Below, piece after piece: positions 52,478 to 60,169 of a stretch of 64,000 nt of DNA. The position numbers and the translations under genes are program-made. Where the stretch lies: contig JAEUHX010000022.1 in assembly GCA_016792805.1 (NCBI GenBank), forward strand, positions 62,001 to 126,000, given 5' to 3'. The notes under the pieces were generated by a model. It ran no database searches. It saw only the letters and a list, made by a program, of their open reading frames with translations, and was not told the DNA's origin. This stretch comes from Planctomycetota bacterium (GTDB lineage Bacteria; Planctomycetota; UBA1135; JACQFD01). Every line of letters begins with the position of its first letter. Within the stretch, counting starts at the first letter, position 1.

Positions 52478-53361
52478 GGCGAGAAGGGGAGGTTGCCGAG
52501 CACGCGCTCGGTGGTACGGAAGTGAACTTTTGCGAATTGTGAAAGCTTGGCCGGCCCGTGGATCCGCACGAGCTTGCGCGCGGCGGTGACCACGAGGTCG
52601 CTCGCGCCCTTGGGCAGGTCGAGGCCGGCCTCGTCGGAAAGAGATTTGAGGCCTTCGAGGAATGCCTCGCGCGCGAGAATCGAGGCTGCCGCCACGGAGA
52701 CGTTGGCTTCCGCCTTGGTGCGTGCGACGACGTCGAGGTCGGAGCCGAGCTTCGAGACCTCGATCCGCAGCCGCGTTGGGTCGGCAAACTTGTCGAGCAG
52801 CACCTCTCGCTTCCCGAGCCGCGCGGCCAGCTTCACCATCGCCTCCGCGTGCAACTCTGCGAGCAGATGATTGATATTGCGGAGCGACTCCCAGCGGCGG
52901 TTGTATTCGCTCGGCGGAAGCGAGATCAGCTCGTACGGGACGAAATGTGAGATCGCCCCGGCGATTCGGAGGATCGAGTCGTCGGCGAGATTCTTGGAAT
53001 CGGTCACGCCGAGCTTGCGTGCGCGCTCTCGCTCCTCCGGCGGCACGTAGGCGCACGCGACGACGACCGGACCGAAATAGTCACCTTTCCCGACCTCGTC
53101 AGACCCGAGGCGATCTTCCAAATCGGCGCTGTTGACGGGGCCGCTCGCGCCGGGGAAGAGGCGCTCCAGGAGCATCGCGATCTCCGGCCCCTGCACCACG
53201 AGCTTCCCACTTTTGTAAAGAGTTGCCGTGGCCTCCTTGCTGGCAAAGGAGAAGATCGCGTGTGGCACGGAGCGCGATTGCAGTCCGGCGGCCTCCAGCT
53301 CGGAACGAAGCCGAGCGTGATCGCGGGCCTCCACTTCGAATACGCGCGTTTCCTGTGCCAC
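52474..53361 (-). CDS. rnhC: Ribonuclease HIII
   Basis: A 295-residue type 2 RNase H with the HIII-specific N-terminal TBP-like domain (residues 1-80: VFEVEARDHARLRSEL, YKSGKLVVQGPE). Catalytic residues are Asp88 and Glu89 in GSDEVGKGDYFGP, Asp121 in VTDSKNLAD and a later Asp in the ASILAREAFLEGL region. It cleaves RNA in RNA-DNA hybrids. The start is GTG 53361. It is translationally coupled to the MBL hydrolase gene, so two RNA-processing enzymes are made together with DapF. Confidence 0.92.
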   Translation of the reverse strand: MAQETRVFEVEARDHARLRSELEAAGLQSRSVPHAIFSFASKEATATLYKSGKLVVQGPEIAMLLERLFPGASGPVNSADLEDRLGSDEVGKGDYFGPVVVACAYVPPEERERARKLGVTDSKNLADDSILRIAGAISHFVPYELISLPPSEYNRRWESLRNINHLLAELHAEAMVKLAARLGKREVLLDKFADPTRLRIEVSKLGSDLDVVARTKAEANVSVAAASILAREAFLEGLKSLSDEAGLDLPKGASDLVVTAARKLVRIHGPAKLSQFAKVHFRTTERVLGNLPFSP

Positions 53362-53381
53362 GGAACTCTGGGATGGAGCGC

Positions 53382-54659
53382 TCAGCAGTCGAGCGGCAGA
53401 AGATAGGTGAGCTCGGTTGCCGAGAATTGAGTGTTTCCGGCGATCCGCCGCGCGCGCACATTTGCCTCGGGACGGCGAAGCGCAGCGAGCACGTCCTGCC
53501 AGGGCGCCGCGTCCGGCGCATCCTCGCGTCGCACGATCACGTTCACATGGTTCTCCGCCACGAATGGGAAACCCTCGGGTACGAGTGCTGCGCGCAGGCG
53601 GCCCGAACCGACTACACCAATAATGCGATTCACCACAATGGCTGGACCGAGGAGCGGCCTTTCGTCGCGAAGGAAATGCGGCTTCCCCGGCTTGCGCTCC
53701 TCAAGCAGCACGCCGTCGCCTACGTGGTGAGCCCACAAAAGCCGAACGGTTCCCTCCGAAGGTTCCTCGGAGAGCACGTCGCGGCACTGGTTCCAGACGC
53801 AGCGGCCCGTCAATGCGCGGTATCCGAGTTCGTGCAGCGTGCGACGCCCGACGAACTCGCTCTCGAGAGCCGCAGGATTCTCACTAAGAACCACATGCTC
53901 GCGTGCCGCAGCGCCCGAGCCGAGCGGCCTGCGGAATACATACTTGCCGTCGCAGGGCCGTTTGCGCAGCACGAGGATCTGCACGGCCTGCTGGGCGCCT
54001 CGAAACAGGCGGACGCCCTCATGAATCTTGAGGTGCTCGATCGAGGCCTTGGAAACCAGGTACCGGCGCAGGGCGCGAAAGTAGGCCCCGTTGTTCATCG
54101 ACGGAGGCACTACAAATGCGAGCGTGCCGCCTTCACGCAGCAGTCCGAGGCCTGCCTTTAGAAACATTGCAAAAATGTTCGGCCGGCCGCTCACGACGTC
54201 GCCGTACCGCCGCGGCACGTCCGACCTCGCCGGCAGCTCGAAATAAGGCGGATTGCCCACCACGAGATCGAAGGGCTCGCCGTCGTAGGGATCGAGCGCG
54301 TCGCGCTGCTCGAGACATGCCGACGGCGCCACGATCCGCGCGGTGTCGAGGATGCCGCCGTCACAATCCCATCCGAAGAGCTGCGCCGCCGGCTCCAGCT
54401 CGGCGATGGTCGCAAGGAACTCCCCCGTGCCCACGCCGGGATCGAGCACGCGCGCGCCCGGCTCGAGCCGCACATGCCTTAGCAGCTCCCTCCGAAGGTG
54501 AATCGGGGTCATGTACTGGCCGAGACCCTTGCGGAGCGCGAGCGGCGTTCGGCGCAGATAGGTGAGCGAGGCGAGCGAGAGCCCCGTCGCGTCGAGTTCG
54601 GCCTCCGAAGCCGCCTTCGTCACCGAGGCGGGGTCGTCCGGAATCAACGGGGCCAGCAT
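53382..54659 (-). CDS. Orphan N6-adenine DNA methyltransferase (Eco57I/TaqI-like)
   Basis: A 425-residue gamma-class methyltransferase: motif X region KGLGQYMTPIHLRREL, motif I DPGVGTGEF (residues 73-81), and motif IV NPPY (136-139). The C-terminal half resembles the target-recognition domain of Eco57I/TaqI-like enzymes. It would methylate adenine N6 in a specific DNA sequence. There is no restriction endonuclease, specificity subunit or phage-defence gene beside it; it stands 20 bases upstream of rnhC on the same strand. ATG 54659 (MLAPLIPDDPAS) is chosen; the frame continues to 55082 under the divergent TIG gene. Confidence 0.8.
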   Translation of the reverse strand: MLAPLIPDDPASVTKAASEAELDATGLSLASLTYLRRTPLALRKGLGQYMTPIHLRRELLRHVRLEPGARVLDPGVGTGEFLATIAELEPAAQLFGWDCDGGILDTARIVAPSACLEQRDALDPYDGEPFDLVVGNPPYFELPARSDVPRRYGDVVSGRPNIFAMFLKAGLGLLREGGTLAFVVPPSMNNGAYFRALRRYLVSKASIEHLKIHEGVRLFRGAQQAVQILVLRKRPCDGKYVFRRPLGSGAAAREHVVLSENPAALESEFVGRRTLHELGYRALTGRCVWNQCRDVLSEEPSEGTVRLLWAHHVGDGVLLEERKPGKPHFLRDERPLLGPAIVVNRIIGVVGSGRLRAALVPEGFPFVAENHVNVIVRREDAPDAAPWQDVLAALRRPEANVRARRIAGNTQFSATELTYLLPLDC

Positions 54660-54801
54660 GGTGGCGGAGGATACGCCGCCGAAAACGCCATGCACGCGGC
54701 GCGCTCGGCCGAATCGGCTTGACCATTGTCCAATGGGAGCCGCAACCCCCGCGCAGCGACATTGCTCGATCGTGCAGGCGGTGATCTCCTCTCGGACTCC
54801 C

Positions 54802-55812
54802 ATGTCCCAATCAGCAGTCCGCCTCGGCACCCTCCTCACGCTCCTTCTCTCGCTCTTGGCGCTCCTCGCTCGTCCCGGGCTGGCGCAAGTGACGCTCTCG
54901 AGCGTCACCCCGAACCAGACTACGACGGGCCTCGAGCTCACAATCCAGGGAACTGGATTTGTGAAGAAGCCCGTGCTGTTCCTGACGCAGGACGGCTCGA
55001 CGAAGAAGACGCCGCTCAAAGTCCTGAGCTTCACGGAGACGCAGGCCATCGCGGCCTTGAACGCCGCCGCGACAGCCGGCACCTACACACTCAACGGGAA
55101 GGTTCAACAATCGTCGGCACAGCTCGCGGGCGCGCTCGCGATTGTTGCGCCGAGCATCGCGTCGCTCAGCACGGCGTCGGCCGCCGCAAAAGCGCAGCTG
55201 ACTCTCACGGGCACGTTCCTCGGAACGAAGAAAGGAACTGTGAAGTTCGGAACGAAGGCCTCCAAGGTGGTCTCGTGGTCGAATATCTCGATCGTCGTGG
55301 AGGTGCCCAAAGCCGCTGCGGGCTCCTACGAGATTACTGTCAAGAATACGATCGGGAGCACGAGCGGCGGCACCTTTACAATTCTCGCCTCCGGCGGATC
55401 CGGCTCCGGTCAAATTCACTTTACGGCGCTTCTCGACGGCGTGAATTTTGCCGCCGAGCCCGGCGGCGCCACGCTCCAGGCGGGTCCCAATCCTCCTTTT
55501 GTGGTGCAAGGCCAGGTGAGCTCTCCCTTCAAGGAGATCAACGTTCGGTTCACCTATGATCTCGTGAACGGTCCGTTTCCCGCGAACGTCGAAGGGACGG
55601 CCGACGCGCTGGTCGAGCTCGCGACGCTCGACGGAGGAAATGTAAACATCTGGCGCGCTTCGCCCGGCAACGGAATGTTCACCATTACGCTCACCTCGGC
55701 GAGCGGCGGGCGCCTCAAGGGCACCTGCACCGCGACGATGCCGCGCGTCCAGGGCGCGGGCCCCGACACGATCGTCCTCGCCAGCGGTGACTTCGAGGTC
55801 GCGATCCCGTAG
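54802..55812 (+). CDS. Secreted IPT/TIG-domain protein
   Basis: The 336-residue protein starts with a signal peptide (LGTLLTLLLSLLALLARPGLAQ). Two IPT/TIG immunoglobulin-like domains follow, each opening with a hydrophobic strand and S.TPN/SLST: VTLSSVTPNQTTTGLELTIQG and SIASLSTASAAAKAQLTLTG (residues about 25-105 and 110-195). The last 130 residues are a beta-rich domain (IHFTALLDGVNF, GMFTITLTSASGGRLKGTC) without recognised motif. An extracellular adhesin-like or structural role is inferred. Divergent from the methyltransferase, 142 bases between starts. Confidence 0.75.
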   Translation: MSQSAVRLGTLLTLLLSLLALLARPGLAQVTLSSVTPNQTTTGLELTIQGTGFVKKPVLFLTQDGSTKKTPLKVLSFTETQAIAALNAAATAGTYTLNGKVQQSSAQLAGALAIVAPSIASLSTASAAAKAQLTLTGTFLGTKKGTVKFGTKASKVVSWSNISIVVEVPKAAAGSYEITVKNTIGSTSGGTFTILASGGSGSGQIHFTALLDGVNFAAEPGGATLQAGPNPPFVVQGQVSSPFKEINVRFTYDLVNGPFPANVEGTADALVELATLDGGNVNIWRASPGNGMFTITLTSASGGRLKGTCTATMPRVQGAGPDTIVLASGDFEVAIP

Positions 55813-55859
55813 CGGAGCCGATCGAAAAGGGCGGGCTTCGTCGTCCGCCTGCTAGGTTG

Positions 55860-56825
55860 GTGGGCCATTCCTCCACCACCGTGGCCTCGCTTCTCGAACG
55901 TTTCCTCCAGGGCGACCGCGCCGCCCTTGCGCGGCTGATCACGCGCGCGGAGTACCGTGAGCCGGAGTTTCTCGCGGCGGTCGACCAGCTCTTTGCGCGG
56001 GTCGGCCGCGCCTATCGGCTCGGAATCACGGGGCCGCCCGGCGCCGGCAAGTCGACGCTCGTGGATGGGCTCGCGGCCGGCTACCGCCGCCGCGGCGACC
56101 AGGTGGCGATCCTGGCGGTCGACCCGTCGAGCCCCTACACAGGCGGCGCGCTGCTGGGTGATCGGATCCGGATGCGCAGCGCCGAGGAAGACACGAGCGT
56201 ATTTGTGAGATCGATGGCGACGCGCGGCTCGCTCGGCGGGCTCGCGCGGGCGACCATCGACGCCGCCGACCTGCTCGATGCCTTCGGGTTCGGGCGCGTG
56301 CTGCTGGAGACGGTTGGTGTTGGGCAGGCGGAGCACGACATTGTCTCGGCGTCCGACACCGTTCTGGTGGTGCTCTACCCGGGCGGCGGCGATGGCGTGC
56401 AGGCGATGAAGGCGGGGCTCATGGAGATCGCCGATGTCTTTGTGGCAAACAAAGCCGACCAGCCGGGCGTCGACCGCCTCGTCGACGACATCCAACAAAT
56501 GCTCGAGCTGCGCGGGGCGCGCCATGGCTGGGTGCCGCCGGTCGTGCAGGTGGTCGCGAGCGAGCGCCGCGGCATCGACGAGCTCGGCGCCGCCATCGAC
56601 CGCCACCGCCAGTTTCAGGAGGAGAAGGGGCTGCTGGCGGAGCGCCGGCACGGCCGGCGGGTCGAGCAGGTCCGCCGCGACCTCGAGGAGGAACTCCGCG
56701 GACTCATCCTCGAGGAACTCGGCTTTGGGATCTGGATCGACGGCGAGATTCGCCGCCAGGTGGCCCCCGCCACGGTCGCCCGCGAGGCGCTGCGCCGGCT
56801 GAAGGGCCAGATCGGTCGGTTTTGA
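55860..56825 (+). CDS. meaB: MeaB/ArgK-type G-protein chaperone of methylmalonyl-CoA mutase
   Basis: A 321-residue SIMIBI GTPase. The Walker A is GPPGAGKST (residues 58-66), followed by DPSSPYTGGALLGDRIRM, RSMATRGSLGG (switch I/II), LLETVGVGQAEHDI and the guanine motif NKAD. MeaB proofreads adenosylcobalamin loading and reactivates methylmalonyl-CoA mutase. The GTG at 55860 or TTG at 55857 can start it. The mutase gene lies downstream but separated by the AAA/DUF4143 gene, so the pair has been split by an insertion. Confidence 0.93.
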   Translation: MGHSSTTVASLLERFLQGDRAALARLITRAEYREPEFLAAVDQLFARVGRAYRLGITGPPGAGKSTLVDGLAAGYRRRGDQVAILAVDPSSPYTGGALLGDRIRMRSAEEDTSVFVRSMATRGSLGGLARATIDAADLLDAFGFGRVLLETVGVGQAEHDIVSASDTVLVVLYPGGGDGVQAMKAGLMEIADVFVANKADQPGVDRLVDDIQQMLELRGARHGWVPPVVQVVASERRGIDELGAAIDRHRQFQEEKGLLAERRHGRRVEQVRRDLEEELRGLILEELGFGIWIDGEIRRQVAPATVAREALRRLKGQIGRF

Positions 56826-56830
56826 AGGCG

Positions 56831-56881
56831 TACTTACCTTAAACCGCTGAAATAAGGTAAGTATACTTACCTTATTTCAGC
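56831..56881. promoter_or_regulatory. 36-bp palindrome plus third half-site upstream of the AAA/DUF4143 gene
   Basis: Positions 56846-56881 form a perfect 36-bp palindrome; its halves are GCTGAAATAAGGTAAGTA and the reverse complement, centred between 56863 and 56864. The core half-site TACTTACCTTA occurs a third time in direct orientation at 56831-56841. AT-rich and lying 22 bases before the ATPase start at 56903, it is a likely autoregulatory operator or a scar of insertion; its composition contrasts with the flanking GC-rich genes. Confidence 0.7.
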
Positions 56882-56902
56882 CGGCGGGGCTATCCTCACG
56901 CC

Positions 56903-58354
56903 ATGGAACTCTCGAAAGCCGAGGTCCGGGCTGTCCTTCGCCAATTCAACCCCTGGTGGACGGGATCCGCGATTCCCGACCTGCCCCATTGGCGGCGGCC
57001 AGTCTTCAAGAAGGTCTTCCGTTGGCTCGAGGCCCCGCCATCGGCTCGGGCGTTGCTACTCACCGGCGCTCGGCGAGTTGGGAAGACAACGCTCCTTCTG
57101 CAGCTCATCCAGAAGCTCCTGTCCCAAGGAACACCTCCATCCAACATCCTCTACCTGACGCTCGACCATCCGATCTTGAAGCTCGAAGGACTCGATCGGC
57201 TTACTCGCCTGTGGCGCGAATCCGAGCCTGCGGCTGACGGGCCCGAGTTCGTACTTCTCGACGAGGTTCACGCAGTTCGCGACTGGCAGGTTTGGATCAA
57301 ACATCAGGTCGATTTCGTCAAAAATCGTCGAATCGCAGCCACGGGCTCCGCAACCCCACTGCTCGAAGAAGGCCAAGAATCTGGGGCCGGGCGGTGGCAT
57401 GAGATCGAGGTTGCACCACTTTCGTTCTATGAATTCTTACTGATCACGAAAAGGAGTCGTCCGAAGTTCAATAAAGTTCGATCCCTAGTGCGTCTGCTCT
57501 CCTGGTCTCCGGCAGACTTCGCCCGAGCCACTACACAGGTGAGAGAGCTTGAGCCCGAGTTCTCAGAGTATCTACTACGCGGGGGATTCCCCGAAACGGC
57601 GATGATCCCCACGATTACCCTTGCGCAGAAGTTGCTTCGAGAGGACATCGTCGATCGCATTCTCAAGAGAGACATGACCGCTCTCTTTCAAGTGCGAAGA
57701 GTTGTGGAGTTAGAGCAGCTCTTCGTTTATTTATGCCTCCATGACAGCGGAATCATCGATCTCACGCAGATCGTGAAGAGTCTTCAGCTACCAAAGCAGA
57801 CGGTTTCGAGATTCCTCTCTCTGCTCGAAGCGGCCCACCTCATTCATACACTTCGACCCCATGGGTACGGGAAAGAGATTCTCCGCGGCGGATCAAAGAT
57901 CTACCTGGCGGATGCCGCCATCGGGCCGAGTGTGTTGTTGAGAGGTCGAGATCTTCTTTCAAGCAACGCAGAGCTTGGGCGTGCCGTTGAGACAGCTGTA
58001 TTTATGCATATGCGAAACCACTACCACTCCGATGGGATTCAATTCTCCTACTGGCGCGGCAAGAAGGGCGCTGAAGTCGATTTTGTTGCACAGGCGGGAG
58101 CCGAGATGATTGCGGTCGAAGTCAAACATCGTGGGTCCCATACCGACCTCCGAGAAATGCCGGGGCTTGTGGAGCTTTGCCGAACGCGCACCGTTCATCG
58201 AGCCTACGTGATCACACGCGACGCCGACGATGTTGGGCGGACAGACCTTCCTGGTCCTCCTCCCGTGCCTGTCTTGAAGATCCCTGCTCCCCTTGCCTGC
58301 TACCTGCTGGGCGCGTCCGAGGCAGAGGGAGCCGACGGCGAGGAGGTCGAGTGA
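56903..58354 (+). CDS. AAA (ATPase_2-like) protein with DUF4143 nuclease-like domain
   Basis: A 483-residue ATPase of the AAA_14 plus DUF4143 architecture. Walker A is GARRVGKTT (residues 55-63), Walker B FVLLDEVH (Asp120, Glu121), and sensor-like IAATGSATPLLEEG. The middle holds a winged-helix-like region (LQLPKQTVSRFLSLLEAAHLIHTL). The C-terminal DUF4143 domain has the PD-(D/E)xK nuclease-like pattern EVDFVAQAG...VEVKH. The family is very widespread in mobile islands and of unknown function. Its GC content and AGA, CTT codons differ from its neighbours, and it interrupts the meaB-mutase pair. Confidence 0.88.
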   Translation: MELSKAEVRAVLRQFNPWWTGSAIPDLPHWRRPVFKKVFRWLEAPPSARALLLTGARRVGKTTLLLQLIQKLLSQGTPPSNILYLTLDHPILKLEGLDRLTRLWRESEPAADGPEFVLLDEVHAVRDWQVWIKHQVDFVKNRRIAATGSATPLLEEGQESGAGRWHEIEVAPLSFYEFLLITKRSRPKFNKVRSLVRLLSWSPADFARATTQVRELEPEFSEYLLRGGFPETAMIPTITLAQKLLREDIVDRILKRDMTALFQVRRVVELEQLFVYLCLHDSGIIDLTQIVKSLQLPKQTVSRFLSLLEAAHLIHTLRPHGYGKEILRGGSKIYLADAAIGPSVLLRGRDLLSSNAELGRAVETAVFMHMRNHYHSDGIQFSYWRGKKGAEVDFVAQAGAEMIAVEVKHRGSHTDLREMPGLVELCRTRTVHRAYVITRDADDVGRTDLPGPPPVPVLKIPAPLACYLLGASEAEGADGEEVE

Positions 58355-58410
58355 GGCGCCCCCGGGCTGGGTGAGCTAACGTAGGGCAGAACGCTGACGA
58401 CCGAATCCGC

Positions 58411-60081
58411 ATGACTACAGGCTCCCATGATCCGCTCGGCGCAGCCCGCGCCGCCTACGACCGAAAGGTCCAGAGCTCGAAGACTCGCGACGATGTGCGC
58501 GAGTTCACCTCGCTTTCGGGGGAGCCGCTCGAGGTGCTCTACGACCCGACGAATTCGCCGGCGGGGTCGACCTACGTCGACCGGCTCGGCTACCCCGGGG
58601 AGTACCCGTACACGCGCGGCGTGCACCCGAATCTGTATCGCGGGAAGCTCTGGACGATGCGGCAGTTCGCCGGCTTCGGGACGGCGAAAGATACCAATGC
58701 CCGATATCACTTTTTGCTCGAGCACGGGCAGACGGGGCTTTCGGTTGCTTTCGACTTCCCGACGCTGATGGGCTACGACAGCGACCACGCGCGTTCGCGC
58801 GGCGAGGTCGGCCGCTGCGGCGTGGCGATCAGCTCGCTCGCCGACATGGAGACGCTCTTTGCCGGCATTCCGCTCGACAAGGTCTCCACGTCGATGACGA
58901 TCAATGGGCCCGCGGCCATTCTGTGGGCTTTCTATATCGCCGCGGCGGAGAAGCAGGGGGTGCCCGCGACGCAGCTCCGCGGAACTATACAAAACGATAT
59001 TTTGAAGGAGTTCCAAGCGCAGCATGCGTGGCTCGTGCCGCTGGAGCACGGCCTGCGCATCGTCGTCGATACGATGGAGTACGGCGCCAAGCACGTGCCG
59101 CAATGGAACACCGTCTCGATTAGTGGGTATCACATCCGCGAGGCCGGATCGACGGCGGCGCAGGAGCTGGCGTTCACGCTCGCAAACGGCTTCGAGTATG
59201 TCGAGCGTGGCATGGCGCGCGGCATGGACGTCGATGAGTTTGCGCCGCGGCTCTCGTTCTTCTGGGATGTGCACCTCGACTTCTTTGAGGAGATTGCAAA
59301 ATTCCGCGCTGCGCGGCGCATCTGGGCGAAGCGACTCAAGGAGCGCTACGGCGCGAAGGACGCGCGCTCGCTCCTCGTGCGGTGCCACGCGCAGACGGCG
59401 GGCGTATCGCTGACGGCGCAGCAGCCCGAGAACAATATTGTGCGCGTCGCCTATCAGGCGATGGCGGCCGTCCTCGGCGGGACACAGTCGCTCCATACGA
59501 ACTCGATGGACGAGACGTTGGCGCTGCCGACGGAGAAGGCGGTGAAAATTGCACTTCGGACGCAGCAGGTGCTGGCGTACGAGACCGAGGTGCCGCACGT
59601 GGTTGACCCTCTCGGCGGCAGCTACTACGTCGAGGCAATTACAGATAAACTTGAGCGCGAGGCGGAGGATTACTTCTCTCGCATCGCCGAGCGCGGCGGC
59701 ACGACGAAGGCAACCCAGGACGGCTGGATCCAGCGCGAGATCCACCGCTCGTCGACCGCTTATCAAAAGGCGGTCGAAGATGGGCGCAAGACTATTGTTG
59801 GGATTAACCGCTTCGTGGAGGACGAGGAAAATATTGATATTCCCGTCCTCAAGATCGACCCCGAGGTCGATCGCGTGGCGAGCGAGAACCTTGCGCGGCT
59901 TCGCAAGCAGCGCGACGGCGCCCGCGTCCGCAAGGCGCTCGACGCGGTGCGCGGCGCGGCGAAGGACGGCAGCAACCTGATGCCTCATTTTGTCGAGGCG
60001 GCGCGCTCCTATGCGACGCTCGGCGAGATCGCCGACGTGCTTCGCAACGAATTCGGCGCGGTGAAAGAGCCGGCGTTCTAG
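58411..60081 (+). CDS. mcmA1: Methylmalonyl-CoA mutase, catalytic subunit (large)
   Basis: A 556-residue (beta/alpha)8 catalytic subunit: LYDPTNSPAGSTY, GYPGEYPYTRGVHPN, MRQFAGFGTAKDTNARYHFLLEHGQTGLSVAFD, STSMTING and HTNSMDETLALPTEKAVKIALRTQQVLAYE are the family blocks, with the acidic LNNI-type ends. It lacks the C-terminal B12-binding domain of single-chain mutase, so it must pair with a separate small subunit not in this window. It converts methylmalonyl-CoA to succinyl-CoA. ATG 58411 opens MTTGSHDPL. Confidence 0.92.
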   Translation: MTTGSHDPLGAARAAYDRKVQSSKTRDDVREFTSLSGEPLEVLYDPTNSPAGSTYVDRLGYPGEYPYTRGVHPNLYRGKLWTMRQFAGFGTAKDTNARYHFLLEHGQTGLSVAFDFPTLMGYDSDHARSRGEVGRCGVAISSLADMETLFAGIPLDKVSTSMTINGPAAILWAFYIAAAEKQGVPATQLRGTIQNDILKEFQAQHAWLVPLEHGLRIVVDTMEYGAKHVPQWNTVSISGYHIREAGSTAAQELAFTLANGFEYVERGMARGMDVDEFAPRLSFFWDVHLDFFEEIAKFRAARRIWAKRLKERYGAKDARSLLVRCHAQTAGVSLTAQQPENNIVRVAYQAMAAVLGGTQSLHTNSMDETLALPTEKAVKIALRTQQVLAYETEVPHVVDPLGGSYYVEAITDKLEREAEDYFSRIAERGGTTKATQDGWIQREIHRSSTAYQKAVEDGRKTIVGINRFVEDEENIDIPVLKIDPEVDRVASENLARLRKQRDGARVRKALDAVRGAAKDGSNLMPHFVEAARSYATLGEIADVLRNEFGAVKEPAF

Positions 60082-60169
60082 TACGACAGTGTCATTAAGT
60101 ACTTGTGCAGCTCGACCGAACTTGTCGGGGCGGGCTGTCAGCGCCCACGCGAGAGATTTCTGAAAGTCG

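Noticed and set aside
52478..53056. Extension of the MBL hydrolase frame upstream of 52477
   Set aside because: It overlaps rnhC in another frame; the family start MKLSFYGAARTVTGS is at 52477.
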